In this document: positions 1 to 8,360 of the stretch, piece by piece
Numbering within the stretch: position 1 is the first letter of the stretch
Layout: every line of letters starts with the position of its first letter
DNA from: RGIG9060 sp036307825
GTDB taxonomy: Bacteria; Spirochaetota; Spirochaetia; Treponematales; Treponemataceae
Assembly: GCA_036307825.1 (NCBI GenBank)
Contig: JAXJWW010000081.1
Coordinates: 1 to 38,340 of the forward strand
Length of the DNA stretch: 38,340 nucleotides
Reading direction: 5' to 3'
The notes under the pieces: generated by a model
What the model was told of the DNA's origin: nothing
Seen by the model: the letters and a program-made list of their open reading frames with translations, nothing else
Databases searched by the model: none
Program-made: the position numbers and the translations under genes

Positions 1-816
1 GATGTATTTTTAGGGATTATTTATCATGAAATTATTAAACGTCTTTTTACAATGATAAAAAATTCGACTCAATATTATGAATATTCAGAAAATAAAATCA
101 GTCAAAAATATGTTGATTTTATTTTTGAAAACACAAAAGATGTTGTTCAGAATTTTCCTGAATCAACAAATTCAAAACAACCAATTAGTACTCTTACAAA
201 ACAAATTATTTTATCTCAAGAAAAAATAATTTATCAAAATTTAATAAAATTCTTACAAGAATTTTTAAATTACTTTAATGGTTACATGATAAAATCAATT
301 GAAGAAGAATTTGTAATGAACGGAGAAACTTCAGAATATTATCTTGAAGGAATTATAGACTGTATTCTTATAAGTCCAGATGATAAAATCACAATTGTCG
401 ATTTTAAAACTTATAACTTTCCAGATAAAAAAACAGATTTACAAATTCCTCTTTATGTAAAACTTTACGAAAATTATTTATCGGAACAAGGAATAAAATC
501 ACAAGTTGAACAAGCATGTTTTTTTAGCATTATTCAAGCAAAGCCTTCTATAACTTTAGGAATTTTAACAAACAATACTACTGGCAAAAAAAATCCATAC
601 AAAAAAATCGATAGATATTTAAGAAATGAAATCGATTGTACAGATGGCGAAAATTCTTACGAAGAAATTTTAACAAACCTTGATGAAAAAATTAAATTTT
701 TTGTTGAAAGTGTTTTAACAGGAAAAAACTTTTTAATCTCGGATGAAGTTACAAATAAAATTTTATTTTGTAGTTTCGAAAATCTTTTAGAAGAAAAAAT
801 TGAATTTGATTTTTAG
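1..816 (+). CDS. addB: AddB-like PD-(D/E)XK nuclease subunit, C-terminal part (5' end outside window)
   Basis: The frame is open from base 1, so the ATG at 52 is internal and the real start lies to the left of the window. The visible 271 codons form a RecB/AddB-type nuclease domain. Close to the left edge is the GIIYHE segment, matching the G-x-x-x-H motif that opens these domains. Further on, EGIID followed by IVDFKT supplies the D...(D/E)xK metal-binding core, and QIPLYVKLYENYL matches the conserved Q-x-x-x-Y helix. In AddAB/RexAB complexes this subunit cuts one strand during double-strand-break end resection. addA follows after 11 bp with its own AGGAAAA ribosome-binding site, so the two are surely co-transcribed. 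Known: AddB pairs with AddA. Inferred: this is AddB rather than a stand-alone nuclease, because of the neighbour. Confidence 0.8.
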   Translation, partial: DVFLGIIYHEIIKRLFTMIKNSTQYYEYSENKISQKYVDFIFENTKDVVQNFPESTNSKQPISTLTKQIILSQEKIIYQNLIKFLQEFLNYFNGYMIKSIEEEFVMNGETSEYYLEGIIDCILISPDDKITIVDFKTYNFPDKKTDLQIPLYVKLYENYLSEQGIKSQVEQACFFSIIQAKPSITLGILTNNTTGKKNPYKKIDRYLRNEIDCTDGENSYEEILTNLDEKIKFFVESVLTGKNFLISDEVTNKILFCSFENLLEEKIEFDF

Positions 817-827
817 GAAAATAAAAT

Positions 828-3800
828 ATGGCACAATTAAATAAAGAACAAAAAAAAGCAGTTTTACAAATGGACAATGCAGTTGTTGCAGCAGGAGCAG
901 GCTCTGGAAAAACTTTTGTACTTGCACAAAGATATGCACATTTAATTTTAGAAAAAGGTTTTACAGTTGACCAAATCTTAACTTTAACTTTTACAAACAA
1001 AGCCGCTGCGGAAATGTATCAGAGAATTTACAAAACTCTTTTTGAATTTTCTAAAAAAAATCCCGATAACAAAAGAGCAAAATTAGCTGTGCAAAATTTT
1101 TCTGAAGCAAGAATTCAAACTTTAGATTCATATTGTTCTTCAATTATAAAACTTGCTTCTCGTCATTACGGAATTCGTCCAGACTTTTCTGTTGATGATG
1201 AACTTTGTGTAAATTACGCATACAAACAAGCAATTCCTTTTTTGTTAAACAACAGAAATAACCCAGCAATTCTTGAACTAATAAACAATTCTTCTATAGA
1301 AGATATCGCAGAAAATCTTTTTGCTAAAACAATTACACAACATTCAAATCTTGCAAACCCAATAAACTTTGATGACCTTTTAGAAAAGCAAACTGAAATT
1401 GCACAAACTGAATGGAATAAAATCACAGATGTAATTGATTTAATTATAAATACAATTTGTGAATTAACAAATTCATTTGATGGTAAACCACAAAAAATAA
1501 TTTTAACTCTAAAACAAATAATTGAAAATAATTCACTTCCAACTTGTCCTAATTTTAATTCCTTAATTGAATTTTATAAAAACAATTCTGAAATTGCCCC
1601 TATCAATAATGAATTTAAAAATTATCTTGACTCAATAAATTTATTTAACCAAATAAGTTTACAAGGAAGAACTACAAATGAAACTGTACAAGAAATAAAA
1701 AATAATATTAAAGAATTAAAAAATCAATTTTCATTACTTTGTTCAATTTCATCTTTTATTGCAAACTACAAAATTTCACAAATTATTTATCCGCTATTAG
1801 ATGAATTTCAAAATCAAATAAATGAATATAAACGCACTTCTGGAATTTTAACTTTCCAAGATATTTCACATTTAGCAGTTGATGTATTAATCAATCATCC
1901 TGAAATTAGAAACATTGAAAAATCAAGTTTCAAAGCAATTATGATTGATGAATTCCAAGACGACAATCAGTTACAACGAGATTTACTTTTCTTACTTGCA
2001 GAAAAATATGAACGAAACGAAAAATCAATTCCTAATCCAGAAGAACTTTGCCCAGATAAATTATTTTTTGTAGGAGATGAAAAACAATCTATCTATAAAT
2101 TCCGTGGAGCAGATGTTTCTGTTTTTAGAAAATTAAAAACTGAACTTGCAAATAATTCTAACTTAAGTTTAATTACAAACTATCGTTCACATCCCGCTTT
2201 GATTGCTGGTTTCAATTCTCTATTCGGCGGATATAAATATCCAGACAATGTTAAAGAACTAGAAAAACCAACAGAAAGATATTTACACAAATCCTCTTTA
2301 TTTTTAAATGACGAACAAATTACTGACAACAAAAAAGTTCCAGACTTTGAAGCAACTTACGATTGGGTAAAACCAAATTTAACTGACAAAGAAGGTAATC
2401 CATTAGAAATAACTCTTGAACCAAGAATTCACTTTGCAACATTTAATAACACATCTTCAGATGACGAAAACAAAGAAGATGAAAATGAATTTTCTGAAAA
2501 TATAAAAGAAAATGATTTAGAAGATTTAAAGACTTCAGAAATTGAAGCAATATATGTTGCACAAAAAATCAAATCTCTTATTGATGAAAAAAAATACAAA
2601 AGTAAAGATTTTGCTATTTTATTTCGATCAACAACAAAACAATATTTGTATGAAAAACATCTTAGAAAACTTGGAATACAATACACAAGTGAATCTGTAG
2701 TTGGATTTTTTAACGAAAGTCCAATCAATAACATTTATTATTTGCTACGACTTTTAGTTTATCCAACTGACATGGTTGCTTATGAAAATTTTTTATTCTC
2801 ACCTTTTGTAAACCTTACACAATCAGGTGTAAATATTTGTATGATTCATACTGCAGAAAAAAATAAATTACAAGGAAATAAAATTAGTCCAGAAGAAATT
2901 TTATTTTCAAATGAAATTGAAAATTTACTTTCTGAAAATGATTTACAAAATTATCAAAATGGAAAAATTTTATTTACAGAACTTTCTGAAAAAATAAAAA
3001 CTCTTTCTTTAACAGAAATTATTTGCGAACTTTGGTACAATCTTGGAAACAGATACGAAACTCTTTGGTGCGATACAGTTTCTGTTTACAATGAAATGTA
3101 CGATTATCTTTTTGAAATTGCAAATCAATCTGATGAAAATGGATTAGGACTTTCCGACTTTGTTGATAAACTTGAAACTTTAAAAGAAAATAACGAACGA
3201 TTATCTGATATGGATATTCCATTAGAAAAACCAGACGCAGTTCGATTAATGACAATTCATAAAAGTAAAGGATTGGAATTTCCAGTTGTGTTTGTTTGTG
3301 GTTGTTCTTCTCCAGGAAGAAAAGAAACTTCAAGTGATATTATTTATTATAATGAAGAAAATGGAATTTCATTAAACACAAAATGCCCACATTGGTTTGC
3401 TCAAACAACACAAAACTTTTTTTACATTAAATCAAAAGATTTAAATACATTAAAACGAGAAGCAGAATTACGACGTGTTCTTTATGTTGCAATGACACGC
3501 GCAGAAAAAGAACTTTATTTAATTTCAAATTTTAATATTAATCCAACTGTACAAGAAAAAATTCTTGAAACTCAACAGAACGAAAATTTTGATTTTACAA
3601 AAAAAGATTTTTCACATGAAGAACTTTTAGAATTTTTTAGCCTAATAGCAACCACTAAAATTGAAGAGAAGAACAAAGAAACATTAACAAACCAATTAGC
3701 ACAATCAAAATGTATTACAAACGATACATTTATGGGATTCATGCTTTATGCAATTTCAGAATGGAATAAAAATGGCGAAGGGGAATATCCAAACTGTCCA

Positions 3801-4562
3801 TTTAAACTAGAATCCATAGACATTGAAATTCAAGAAGATGAAATTTTTGAAAAACAAAAATCAGTTGAACAATTGATTTGTGAAATAAAACCAGAATACG
3901 AAAATGCACAAATTATCGAAACTGAAACAACAGACATTAGTTATATATCACCTTCAACTTTGTCAACTCATAATGAACTTACAAAAGAAGAACGTGAAGA
4001 AAAAATTTCTCACACAAATCCAGAAATTGAAATTGATAAAATTATTCAAAGTTTTGAAAACAAAGAATTTAGTTACGACAAATTTGGAACAATCGCTCAC
4101 GCTTTTGCTGAATCAATTTTTACAAAAGAAGAACCAAAAATTCCTTCATATTTAATTCAAATGCTTTCGGAAAAACAAAAAGAAAAAGTTTTTGAAGTTG
4201 CACAAAGTATGGCTCTAGGATTTTACGATTCAGAATTAGGAAGAATGGCACAAAATTCACCTTGGAGAAAAAACGAATACGACTTTAAACTTTTAATCAA
4301 AGAAAATTCTAAAATCGGAAATGCTGAATTTCAAAACAAAGAAATTATGAAAGGACAAATCGACTTAGTATTTCAAGATTCACAAGATAATAATAAATTT
4401 ATCATTGTGGATTTTAAAACTGATACAGACGAGATTCCAGAAGTTCACTTTAATCAGTTAGAATCTTATAGACTTGCAGTATCAAAATTCAAAAACACAA
4501 GTCTATCAAATGTAAGATGTTTTATTTTTTATTTACGAAGTGGGAATTTTGTAGAAATTTAA
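828..4562 (+). CDS. addA: AddA/RexA helicase-nuclease (UvrD/RecB-type, double-strand break repair)
   Basis: A 1244-residue superfamily 1A helicase with a C-terminal nuclease, the usual AddA length. Helicase motifs run in order: Walker A AGAGSGKT (residues 22-29), TNKAAAEM, motif II DEFQD (374-378), GDEKQSIYKFRGA (about 416), NYRSHP, the VRLMTIHKSKGLEFPVVF box (about 804) and VLYVAMTRAEKELYL. The nuclease follows: GTIAHAFAE (about 1087), GQIDLVF (about 1177), IVDFKTD and QLESY. With AddB it unwinds and degrades broken DNA ends and loads recombinase. The start is set by AGGAAAA seven bases before ATG. A Rho-independent terminator follows immediately. The region between motifs is rich in Asn and Lys from AT-driven codon use; no truncation or frameshift is seen. 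Confidence 0.93.
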   Translation: MAQLNKEQKKAVLQMDNAVVAAGAGSGKTFVLAQRYAHLILEKGFTVDQILTLTFTNKAAAEMYQRIYKTLFEFSKKNPDNKRAKLAVQNFSEARIQTLDSYCSSIIKLASRHYGIRPDFSVDDELCVNYAYKQAIPFLLNNRNNPAILELINNSSIEDIAENLFAKTITQHSNLANPINFDDLLEKQTEIAQTEWNKITDVIDLIINTICELTNSFDGKPQKIILTLKQIIENNSLPTCPNFNSLIEFYKNNSEIAPINNEFKNYLDSINLFNQISLQGRTTNETVQEIKNNIKELKNQFSLLCSISSFIANYKISQIIYPLLDEFQNQINEYKRTSGILTFQDISHLAVDVLINHPEIRNIEKSSFKAIMIDEFQDDNQLQRDLLFLLAEKYERNEKSIPNPEELCPDKLFFVGDEKQSIYKFRGADVSVFRKLKTELANNSNLSLITNYRSHPALIAGFNSLFGGYKYPDNVKELEKPTERYLHKSSLFLNDEQITDNKKVPDFEATYDWVKPNLTDKEGNPLEITLEPRIHFATFNNTSSDDENKEDENEFSENIKENDLEDLKTSEIEAIYVAQKIKSLIDEKKYKSKDFAILFRSTTKQYLYEKHLRKLGIQYTSESVVGFFNESPINNIYYLLRLLVYPTDMVAYENFLFSPFVNLTQSGVNICMIHTAEKNKLQGNKISPEEILFSNEIENLLSENDLQNYQNGKILFTELSEKIKTLSLTEIICELWYNLGNRYETLWCDTVSVYNEMYDYLFEIANQSDENGLGLSDFVDKLETLKENNERLSDMDIPLEKPDAVRLMTIHKSKGLEFPVVFVCGCSSPGRKETSSDIIYYNEENGISLNTKCPHWFAQTTQNFFYIKSKDLNTLKREAELRRVLYVAMTRAEKELYLISNFNINPTVQEKILETQQNENFDFTKKDFSHEELLEFFSLIATTKIEEKNKETLTNQLAQSKCITNDTFMGFMLYAISEWNKNGEGEYPNCPFKLESIDIEIQEDEIFEKQKSVEQLICEIKPEYENAQIIETETTDISYISPSTLSTHNELTKEEREEKISHTNPEIEIDKIIQSFENKEFSYDKFGTIAHAFAESIFTKEEPKIPSYLIQMLSEKQKEKVFEVAQSMALGFYDSELGRMAQNSPWRKNEYDFKLLIKENSKIGNAEFQNKEIMKGQIDLVFQDSQDNNKFIIVDFKTDTDEIPEVHFNQLESYRLAVSKFKNTSLSNVRCFIFYLRSGNFVEI

Positions 4563-4567
4563 AATTT

Positions 4568-4616
4568 ACCTCTTGTGGAAGGATTTTTCTCGAACTACAA
4601 GAGGTTTTATTTTTTT
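4568..4616 (+). terminator. Rho-independent terminator after addA
   Basis: Arms ACCTCTTGT (4568-4576) and ACAAGAGGT (4597-4605) form a perfect 9-bp stem, followed by TTTATTTTTTT. It ends the addBA unit. The T-run overlaps the stop codon of the convergent gene at 4615. Confidence 0.85.
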
Positions 4617-5016
4617 ACAGAGCTTTTTTATCAACAAGAACAGCCATTAAATCAGTAAGCACATCGATTGGCAAAGATTCTGCCTCATAATTGATAAAAT
4701 CCATTAAGGCTTTCCAATCTTTTTTTGGTAAATCCATATTTGGTTCTAAAGAACCATCTAAGAATGATAAAACCGTCAAAAGCCACTCAATATGTTCATC
4801 AGTTGGTTCATTTTCAATGTCTGATGATTTATCAATATAATTTGAAATCCAATATTCTGAAATTGAATGAGGCAAATCCCCTAAATCTCTGTTCATTGAA
4901 TCAAACATAGATGCTACAGCCAAACTAGCTCGTCTTCCATCATAAACAGGATTATCAGCTCTTTCTCTTTTCTTTATTTTTTGTACATCAGCATAAAATT
5001 TATCAATATTAGTCAT
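4615..5016 (-). CDS. Hypothetical protein, 133 aa
   Basis: I do not recognise a family. The frame is open to 5118, but I place the start at the ATG at 5016 (protein begins MTNIDKFYADVQ). The upstream 34 residues are very basic and AT-biased, and a promoter (TTGCAA-17-TACAAT) sits 6 bp before this ATG. The protein is acidic and predicted soluble, with no signal peptide or membrane segment. The N-terminal part holds a basic KIKKRERAD stretch followed by DGRRASLAVASMFDSM; the rest looks helical (EHIEWLLTVLSFLDGS, DWKALMDFI). It stands divergent from ptsN (166 bp apart) and convergent with addA. The transcript may be leaderless. Function unknown. Confidence 0.65.
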   Translation of the reverse strand: MTNIDKFYADVQKIKKRERADNPVYDGRRASLAVASMFDSMNRDLGDLPHSISEYWISNYIDKSSDIENEPTDEHIEWLLTVLSFLDGSLEPNMDLPKKDWKALMDFINYEAESLPIDVLTDLMAVLVDKKAL

Positions 5017-5022
5017 ATTCCC

Positions 5023-5051
5023 ATTGTAATATATATCTAATTTTATTGCAA
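5023..5051 (-). promoter_or_regulatory. Promoter of the 4615-5016 gene, predicted leaderless
   Basis: On the minus strand: TTGCAA (5051-5046), a 17-nt spacer, TACAAT (5028-5023), then six bases (GGGAAT) and ATG. With the usual -10 to +1 distance, transcription would begin on the A of the start codon. Confidence 0.5.
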
Positions 5052-5146
5052 ATAGTACTTTTTTAATGAAATTTTTTGCACTTTTTGTATATTTTGGAGA
5101 ATTTTTGAACTTTTTCAAAATAATTTCAAAAAATGGATTTTTTTTA

Positions 5147-5175
5147 TTGACTTTTGCCCTAACTACCCGTAAAAT
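5147..5175 (+). promoter_or_regulatory. Promoter of ptsN, predicted leaderless
   Basis: TTGACT (5147-5152), a 17-nt spacer, TAAAAT (5170-5175), six bases (TGAATT), then the ATG at 5182. There is no Shine-Dalgarno between the -10 box and the ATG, so +1 should fall on the A of ATG. Confidence 0.6.
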
Positions 5176-5181
5176 TGAATT

Positions 5182-5628
5182 ATGAACTTACAAACTGTAT
5201 TAACACCGGACACTGTTAACCTTCACTTAAAAGGTAAAACAAAAGAAGAGATTATCGACGAAATGCTAGAAATCTTAATTGCAGCTGGCAAAGTAACCGA
5301 TAAAGCTGCGGCACGGGAATGTGTTCTTGACCGTGAAAGAAAAATGTCCACCGGTATGAAACATGGGATTGCAATTCCTCATGGTAAAACAGATACTGTT
5401 TCTGATTTGGTAGCTTGTATCGGTATTTCTGACAATCCAGTTAACTTTGATTCTCTGGACCAAGAACCTTGCCGTATTTTTATAATGACTTTGTCACCTG
5501 TAAACAAAACAGGTCCTCACCTTCAATTCTTAGCAGAAGTGAGCTTGTTGTTCAAAAGTGCTGAAAAAAGACAGCAAATTCTTGAAACAACAGACAAAGC
5601 AGAAGTTATCAAAATTCTTACAGAATAG
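5182..5628 (+). CDS. ptsN: PTS EIIA-2 family protein (PtsN/fructose type)
   Basis: A 148-residue stand-alone EIIA domain of the fructose/mannitol/nitrogen family. The phosphorylation site is H67 in MKHGIAIPHGKTD, and the second conserved histidine is H113 in TGPHLQFLAEVSLLF; both are family hallmarks. It accepts a phosphoryl group from HPr/NPr. No sugar-specific IIB or IIC gene is adjacent, so a regulatory (PtsN-like) role is more likely than sugar uptake. This is inference; some spirochaetes carry incomplete PTS sets. The gene stands alone between a strong promoter six bases from its ATG and a nested-hairpin terminator. Note the lack of a ribosome-binding site. Confidence 0.88.
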   Translation: MNLQTVLTPDTVNLHLKGKTKEEIIDEMLEILIAAGKVTDKAAARECVLDRERKMSTGMKHGIAIPHGKTDTVSDLVACIGISDNPVNFDSLDQEPCRIFIMTLSPVNKTGPHLQFLAEVSLLFKSAEKRQQILETTDKAEVIKILTE

Positions 5629-5653
5629 AATTTTGTGGCTTTATTCTAACAAC

Positions 5654-5704
5654 AAGACCACTAAAAGTGCTTTTTATAGCACACGGTGGTCTTATTTTTT
5701 TTTA
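5654..5704 (+). terminator. Terminator after ptsN, nested hairpin
   Basis: Outer stem AAGACCAC (5654-5661) with GTGGTCTT (5686-5693), inner stem GTGCT/AGCAC, then a T-run to 5704. Confidence 0.85.
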
Positions 5705-5716
5705 TAGGAAATTTTA

Positions 5717-6208
5717 ATGCAAATATTCACTTCTAATGTAATCGAACAAAAGTTTGTTAATTCTGATAATTCTGAATTTTCTACAAAAACTACAATTTTA
5801 ACTCAAAACGAAATTGATAAACTTGAAAATCCAGATTTTTATAGCCAAGCAATTCAAAATTCTTGTACAGTTTTTATTTTTCCAATAAAAGTAACTGATG
5901 TTCTTACAAACGAAGATGAAGTTTACAACGAAGAATATTTATCACAATTAAGAAAGATTTTCAAAGTTGCACAAGATTTTGAAATCAAATTTTTCTTTCT
6001 TCCACAAATTGATGAATCCATTTTACAAAATCCAGATTTAACAATAAAATCTATGAAACACACTGCTCGTAGATTAAAAAAATTTGAAAATATAAATGGA
6101 TTTGTAATTCCACAAGAAGAGTCTTTTAAAAATGAAAAAGTTCGCCAAGAATTTATTAGCGAACTTTCAGAAAAACATGAACATTATAAGTTTGTAGATT
6201 TAGTTTAG
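5717..6208 (+). CDS. Hypothetical protein, 163 aa
   Basis: No family recognised. An acidic, apparently cytoplasmic protein with no signal peptide or transmembrane helix. The middle contains two beta-strand-like stretches (CTVFIFPIKVTDVL and IKFFFLPQID) separated by a helix, which suggests a small alpha/beta fold. The C-terminal half is helical and charged (MKHTARRLKKFENI, VRQEFISELSEKHEHY). The start at 5717 is supported by TAGGAAA eight bases upstream. It lies just after the ptsN terminator and ends 12 bp from the convergent lytic transglycosylase. Any link to either neighbour is unproven. Confidence 0.7.
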   Translation: MQIFTSNVIEQKFVNSDNSEFSTKTTILTQNEIDKLENPDFYSQAIQNSCTVFIFPIKVTDVLTNEDEVYNEEYLSQLRKIFKVAQDFEIKFFFLPQIDESILQNPDLTIKSMKHTARRLKKFENINGFVIPQEESFKNEKVRQEFISELSEKHEHYKFVDLV

Positions 6209-6220
6209 TTTTTTATCAAC

Positions 6221-7003
6221 TTATTTTGTCAAACTTGCTAAGAAAGAAGTTGTATCGTGATTATAAAAGATTGCTACTTGAGTGTTAAAAAGCACATCCA
6301 AGCCTTCTCTATAACCAATAATATTTGAAACATAATTCAATGTAACTTGAGGAGTTTTGTTACTTCGTACTTTTGTTGTTCCTGCATTATACATTGCTAA
6401 GGCAGAAACTTCATTTCCAGCTGTATCTAAACAAAATCGCAAGTGAGACATTCCATATTTTGCACTTACATAAGGATCAAAAAATTCTTCTTCTTTTAAC
6501 TGAGGAAAAGAACGATTATTTAATTGAAACAACCCTCTATCAATTGATTTATTTGTGTTTGAATTTACTGCTGTAACTTTGTAACGACTTTCTGTGTAAG
6601 CTAAAGCAAAAGCTAAGGAAAGAGGAATATCATTTGCATCAGCTGCAGTTAAAATTGCCAAAGTTACATCTTGATTTCCTGTAATTTGATTATAAAACCA
6701 GATTACAGATGATTTAGAAAGAGCAGAACGATACAACTCAAGTCCTGCATCAGTTTTTTGAGTTTTATGTTCAACAACTTTTACATGATAATCAGAAGGA
6801 TTTACTAAAATTGATTTTTGCCATTCTTCTTCGTCTGAATTATCTTGTTTGTTAGAAACAACATATTCACTATTTATAGGTGCATCTTCAGGAAGAAATT
6901 TAAAAATACCTACGCATAAAGCAGCAAAGAAAACTGAAAATAAAATAGGACCAGAAAACTTTAATAATAATTCTCGTTTGCTTATCTTATTATTTGACTT
7001 CAT
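6221..7003 (-). CDS. Membrane-anchored lytic transglycosylase (SLT/GH23 domain)
   Basis: 260 residues. A basic N-terminus and one hydrophobic segment (about 14-36, GPILFSVFFAALCVGIF) act as signal anchor, so the rest faces the periplasm. The C-terminal half (about 110-255) is an SLT domain. The catalytic glutamate is E138 in ALAYTESRY, followed by the family motifs GLFQLN (157-162), DPYVSAKYGMSHL and ALAMYNAG. Such enzymes cleave the MurNAc-GlcNAc bond of peptidoglycan with 1,6-anhydro product formation, for wall turnover or for inserting envelope machines. Start supported by AGGAGA before ATG. A TATAAT box lies about 50 bp upstream. Convergent with the 5717-6208 gene. Confidence 0.88.
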   Translation of the reverse strand: MKSNNKISKRELLLKFSGPILFSVFFAALCVGIFKFLPEDAPINSEYVVSNKQDNSDEEEWQKSILVNPSDYHVKVVEHKTQKTDAGLELYRSALSKSSVIWFYNQITGNQDVTLAILTAADANDIPLSLAFALAYTESRYKVTAVNSNTNKSIDRGLFQLNNRSFPQLKEEEFFDPYVSAKYGMSHLRFCLDTAGNEVSALAMYNAGTTKVRSNKTPQVTLNYVSNIIGYREGLDVLFNTQVAIFYNHDTTSFLASLTK

Positions 7004-7056
7004 AATATCTTCTCCTAAATTAGAAATTATCCAAAATCTCCATTTACATTTTAAGT

Positions 7057-7084
7057 ATTATACAAAATTCAAATGAAATCAATA
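7057..7084 (-). promoter_or_regulatory. Promoter of the lytic transglycosylase
   Basis: A perfect minus-strand TATAAT (7062-7057) with a weak -35 (TATTGA, 7084-7079) at a 16-nt spacing. This gives a leader of about 48 nt that contains AGGAGA. Confidence 0.55.
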
Positions 7085-7092
7085 GCAAACTG

Positions 7093-7135
7093 TGTAAAAT
7101 TTCGCAAATTTTGCAAAAATCTGCGAAATTTTACA
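7093..7135 (-). repeat. 14-bp perfect inverted repeat between serA and the transglycosylase gene
   Basis: TGTAAAATTTCGCA (7093-7106) and TGCGAAATTTTACA (7122-7135) are exact reverse complements around a 15-nt loop. It lies 24 bp past the serA stop. It may be the serA terminator with U-rich stem arms, but no clean T-run follows, so an operator for the transglycosylase promoter (9 bp away) is possible. Confidence 0.6.
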
Positions 7136-7158
7136 TCTTTTTCAATATTTTGCGAGCA

Positions 7159-8337
7159 CTAACCTTCGATTACGCGAACTCCCAAAACTCCATCAATAGC
7201 GTTTAATTTTTCAACAAGTGATTCAGTTGCTTTTCCTTCAACATCAATAATGTTATAAGCTAAATCTGCACGATTTTGATTTACCATTCCTGCAATATTT
7301 AATTTTTCACTTGCAACAGCACTTGTAATCTGTCCTACCATACTAGGAACATTTTTGTGAGAAATACAAAGTCTGCTTCCACCAGCTGGAATAGGTCCAT
7401 CCATCTTTGCTTTAGGGAAGTTTACAGAATTGTAAATTGCACCTGTTTCAAGATAAGCTCTTAATTCTTCAACTGCCATAAAAGCACAGTTATCTTCTGC
7501 TTCTGGAGTTGAAGCTCCCAAGTGTGGTAAACAAATTACTTTTTCGTGATTGATAAGAGTTTCATCACTAAAGTCGCTTACAAAACAAGCAATTTTTCCA
7601 GATTCGATTCCAGCCAAAACATCAGCATTTACAACCAATCCACCACGAGCAAGATTGATAATTCTAACACCGTTTTTCATCAATTTAATTTTTTCAGCGT
7701 TAATTAAACCTTTTGTATCGTTTGTTTGAGGAACATGGATTGAAATATAATCTGACTTACTTAAAAGTGAATCCAAACTTTCAGCTTTGTGAACAGCACG
7801 ACTTAAAGACCAAGCAGCATCAATAGAAATGAATGGGTCGTATCCGATAACTTCCATTCCAAGACCAACTGCAGCATTTGCAACTTGAGCACCGATAGCA
7901 CCAAGTCCGATAACACCTAAAGTTTTTCCTTTAATTTCTGGACCAACAAATTTTGATTTTCCTTTTTCTGCCATTTCTGGAATTTGATCACCGTTTCCAG
8001 CTAAATCTTTTACCCATTTATTTGCGTCAATTATTGGACGACTTGAAAAAAGCAAAGCACCAATTACAAGTTCTTTTACAGCATTTGCATTTGCACCTGG
8101 AGTGTTAAAAACAACAACACCTCTTTCTGTTAATGCTGGAATTGGAATATTATTTGTTCCAGCCCCTGCTCTTGCAACAGCTTTTACACTAGCAGGAATA
8201 TCCATACTGTGCATATCTGCAGAACGAAGAATAATTGCATCTGGATTGATGATTTCTGAAGCAATTTCATATTCTCCTCTAGGAAATTGAGCAAGTCCAT
8301 CTGGAGCAATTTTATTTAATGTTTGAATTTTATACAT
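7159..8337 (-). CDS. serA: D-3-phosphoglycerate dehydrogenase
   Basis: 392 residues; catalyses NAD-dependent oxidation of 3-phosphoglycerate to 3-phosphohydroxypyruvate, the first step of serine synthesis. The nucleotide-binding domain has GLGAIG (144-149). The catalytic set is R231 (NLARGG), an acidic residue near 259, and H272 (PHLGAST). The C-terminal 70 or so residues (from VPSMVGQITSA) form one ACT domain; there is no intervening domain, so this is the short form. Last gene of rex-serC-serA, 23 bp after serC, with an AAGGAA site. Being behind rex, it should be de-repressed at high NADH/NAD if the operon is transcribed only from the rex promoter (inference). Confidence 0.93.
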   Translation of the reverse strand: MYKIQTLNKIAPDGLAQFPRGEYEIASEIINPDAIILRSADMHSMDIPASVKAVARAGAGTNNIPIPALTERGVVVFNTPGANANAVKELVIGALLFSSRPIIDANKWVKDLAGNGDQIPEMAEKGKSKFVGPEIKGKTLGVIGLGAIGAQVANAAVGLGMEVIGYDPFISIDAAWSLSRAVHKAESLDSLLSKSDYISIHVPQTNDTKGLINAEKIKLMKNGVRIINLARGGLVVNADVLAGIESGKIACFVSDFSDETLINHEKVICLPHLGASTPEAEDNCAFMAVEELRAYLETGAIYNSVNFPKAKMDGPIPAGGSRLCISHKNVPSMVGQITSAVASEKLNIAGMVNQNRADLAYNIIDVEGKATESLVEKLNAIDGVLGVRVIEG

Positions 8338-8360
8338 ATCTAATAGTTCCTTTCTATAAA

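Noticed and set aside
3904..4155. A plus-strand frame of 83 codons inside addA
   Set aside because: It lies wholly inside the addA nuclease region in another frame and has no family features.
5017..5118. Longer N-terminus of the 4615-5016 gene
   Set aside because: The added 34 residues are Lys/Phe/Asn-rich noise typical of translated AT-rich gaps and contain the putative promoter.
7093..7135. Inverted repeat after serA as a Rex or hairpin-element copy
   Set aside because: Neither half matches TTGTGAA, and none of the shared motifs of the composite element (GC-NNN-GC core, TCATT loop) is present.
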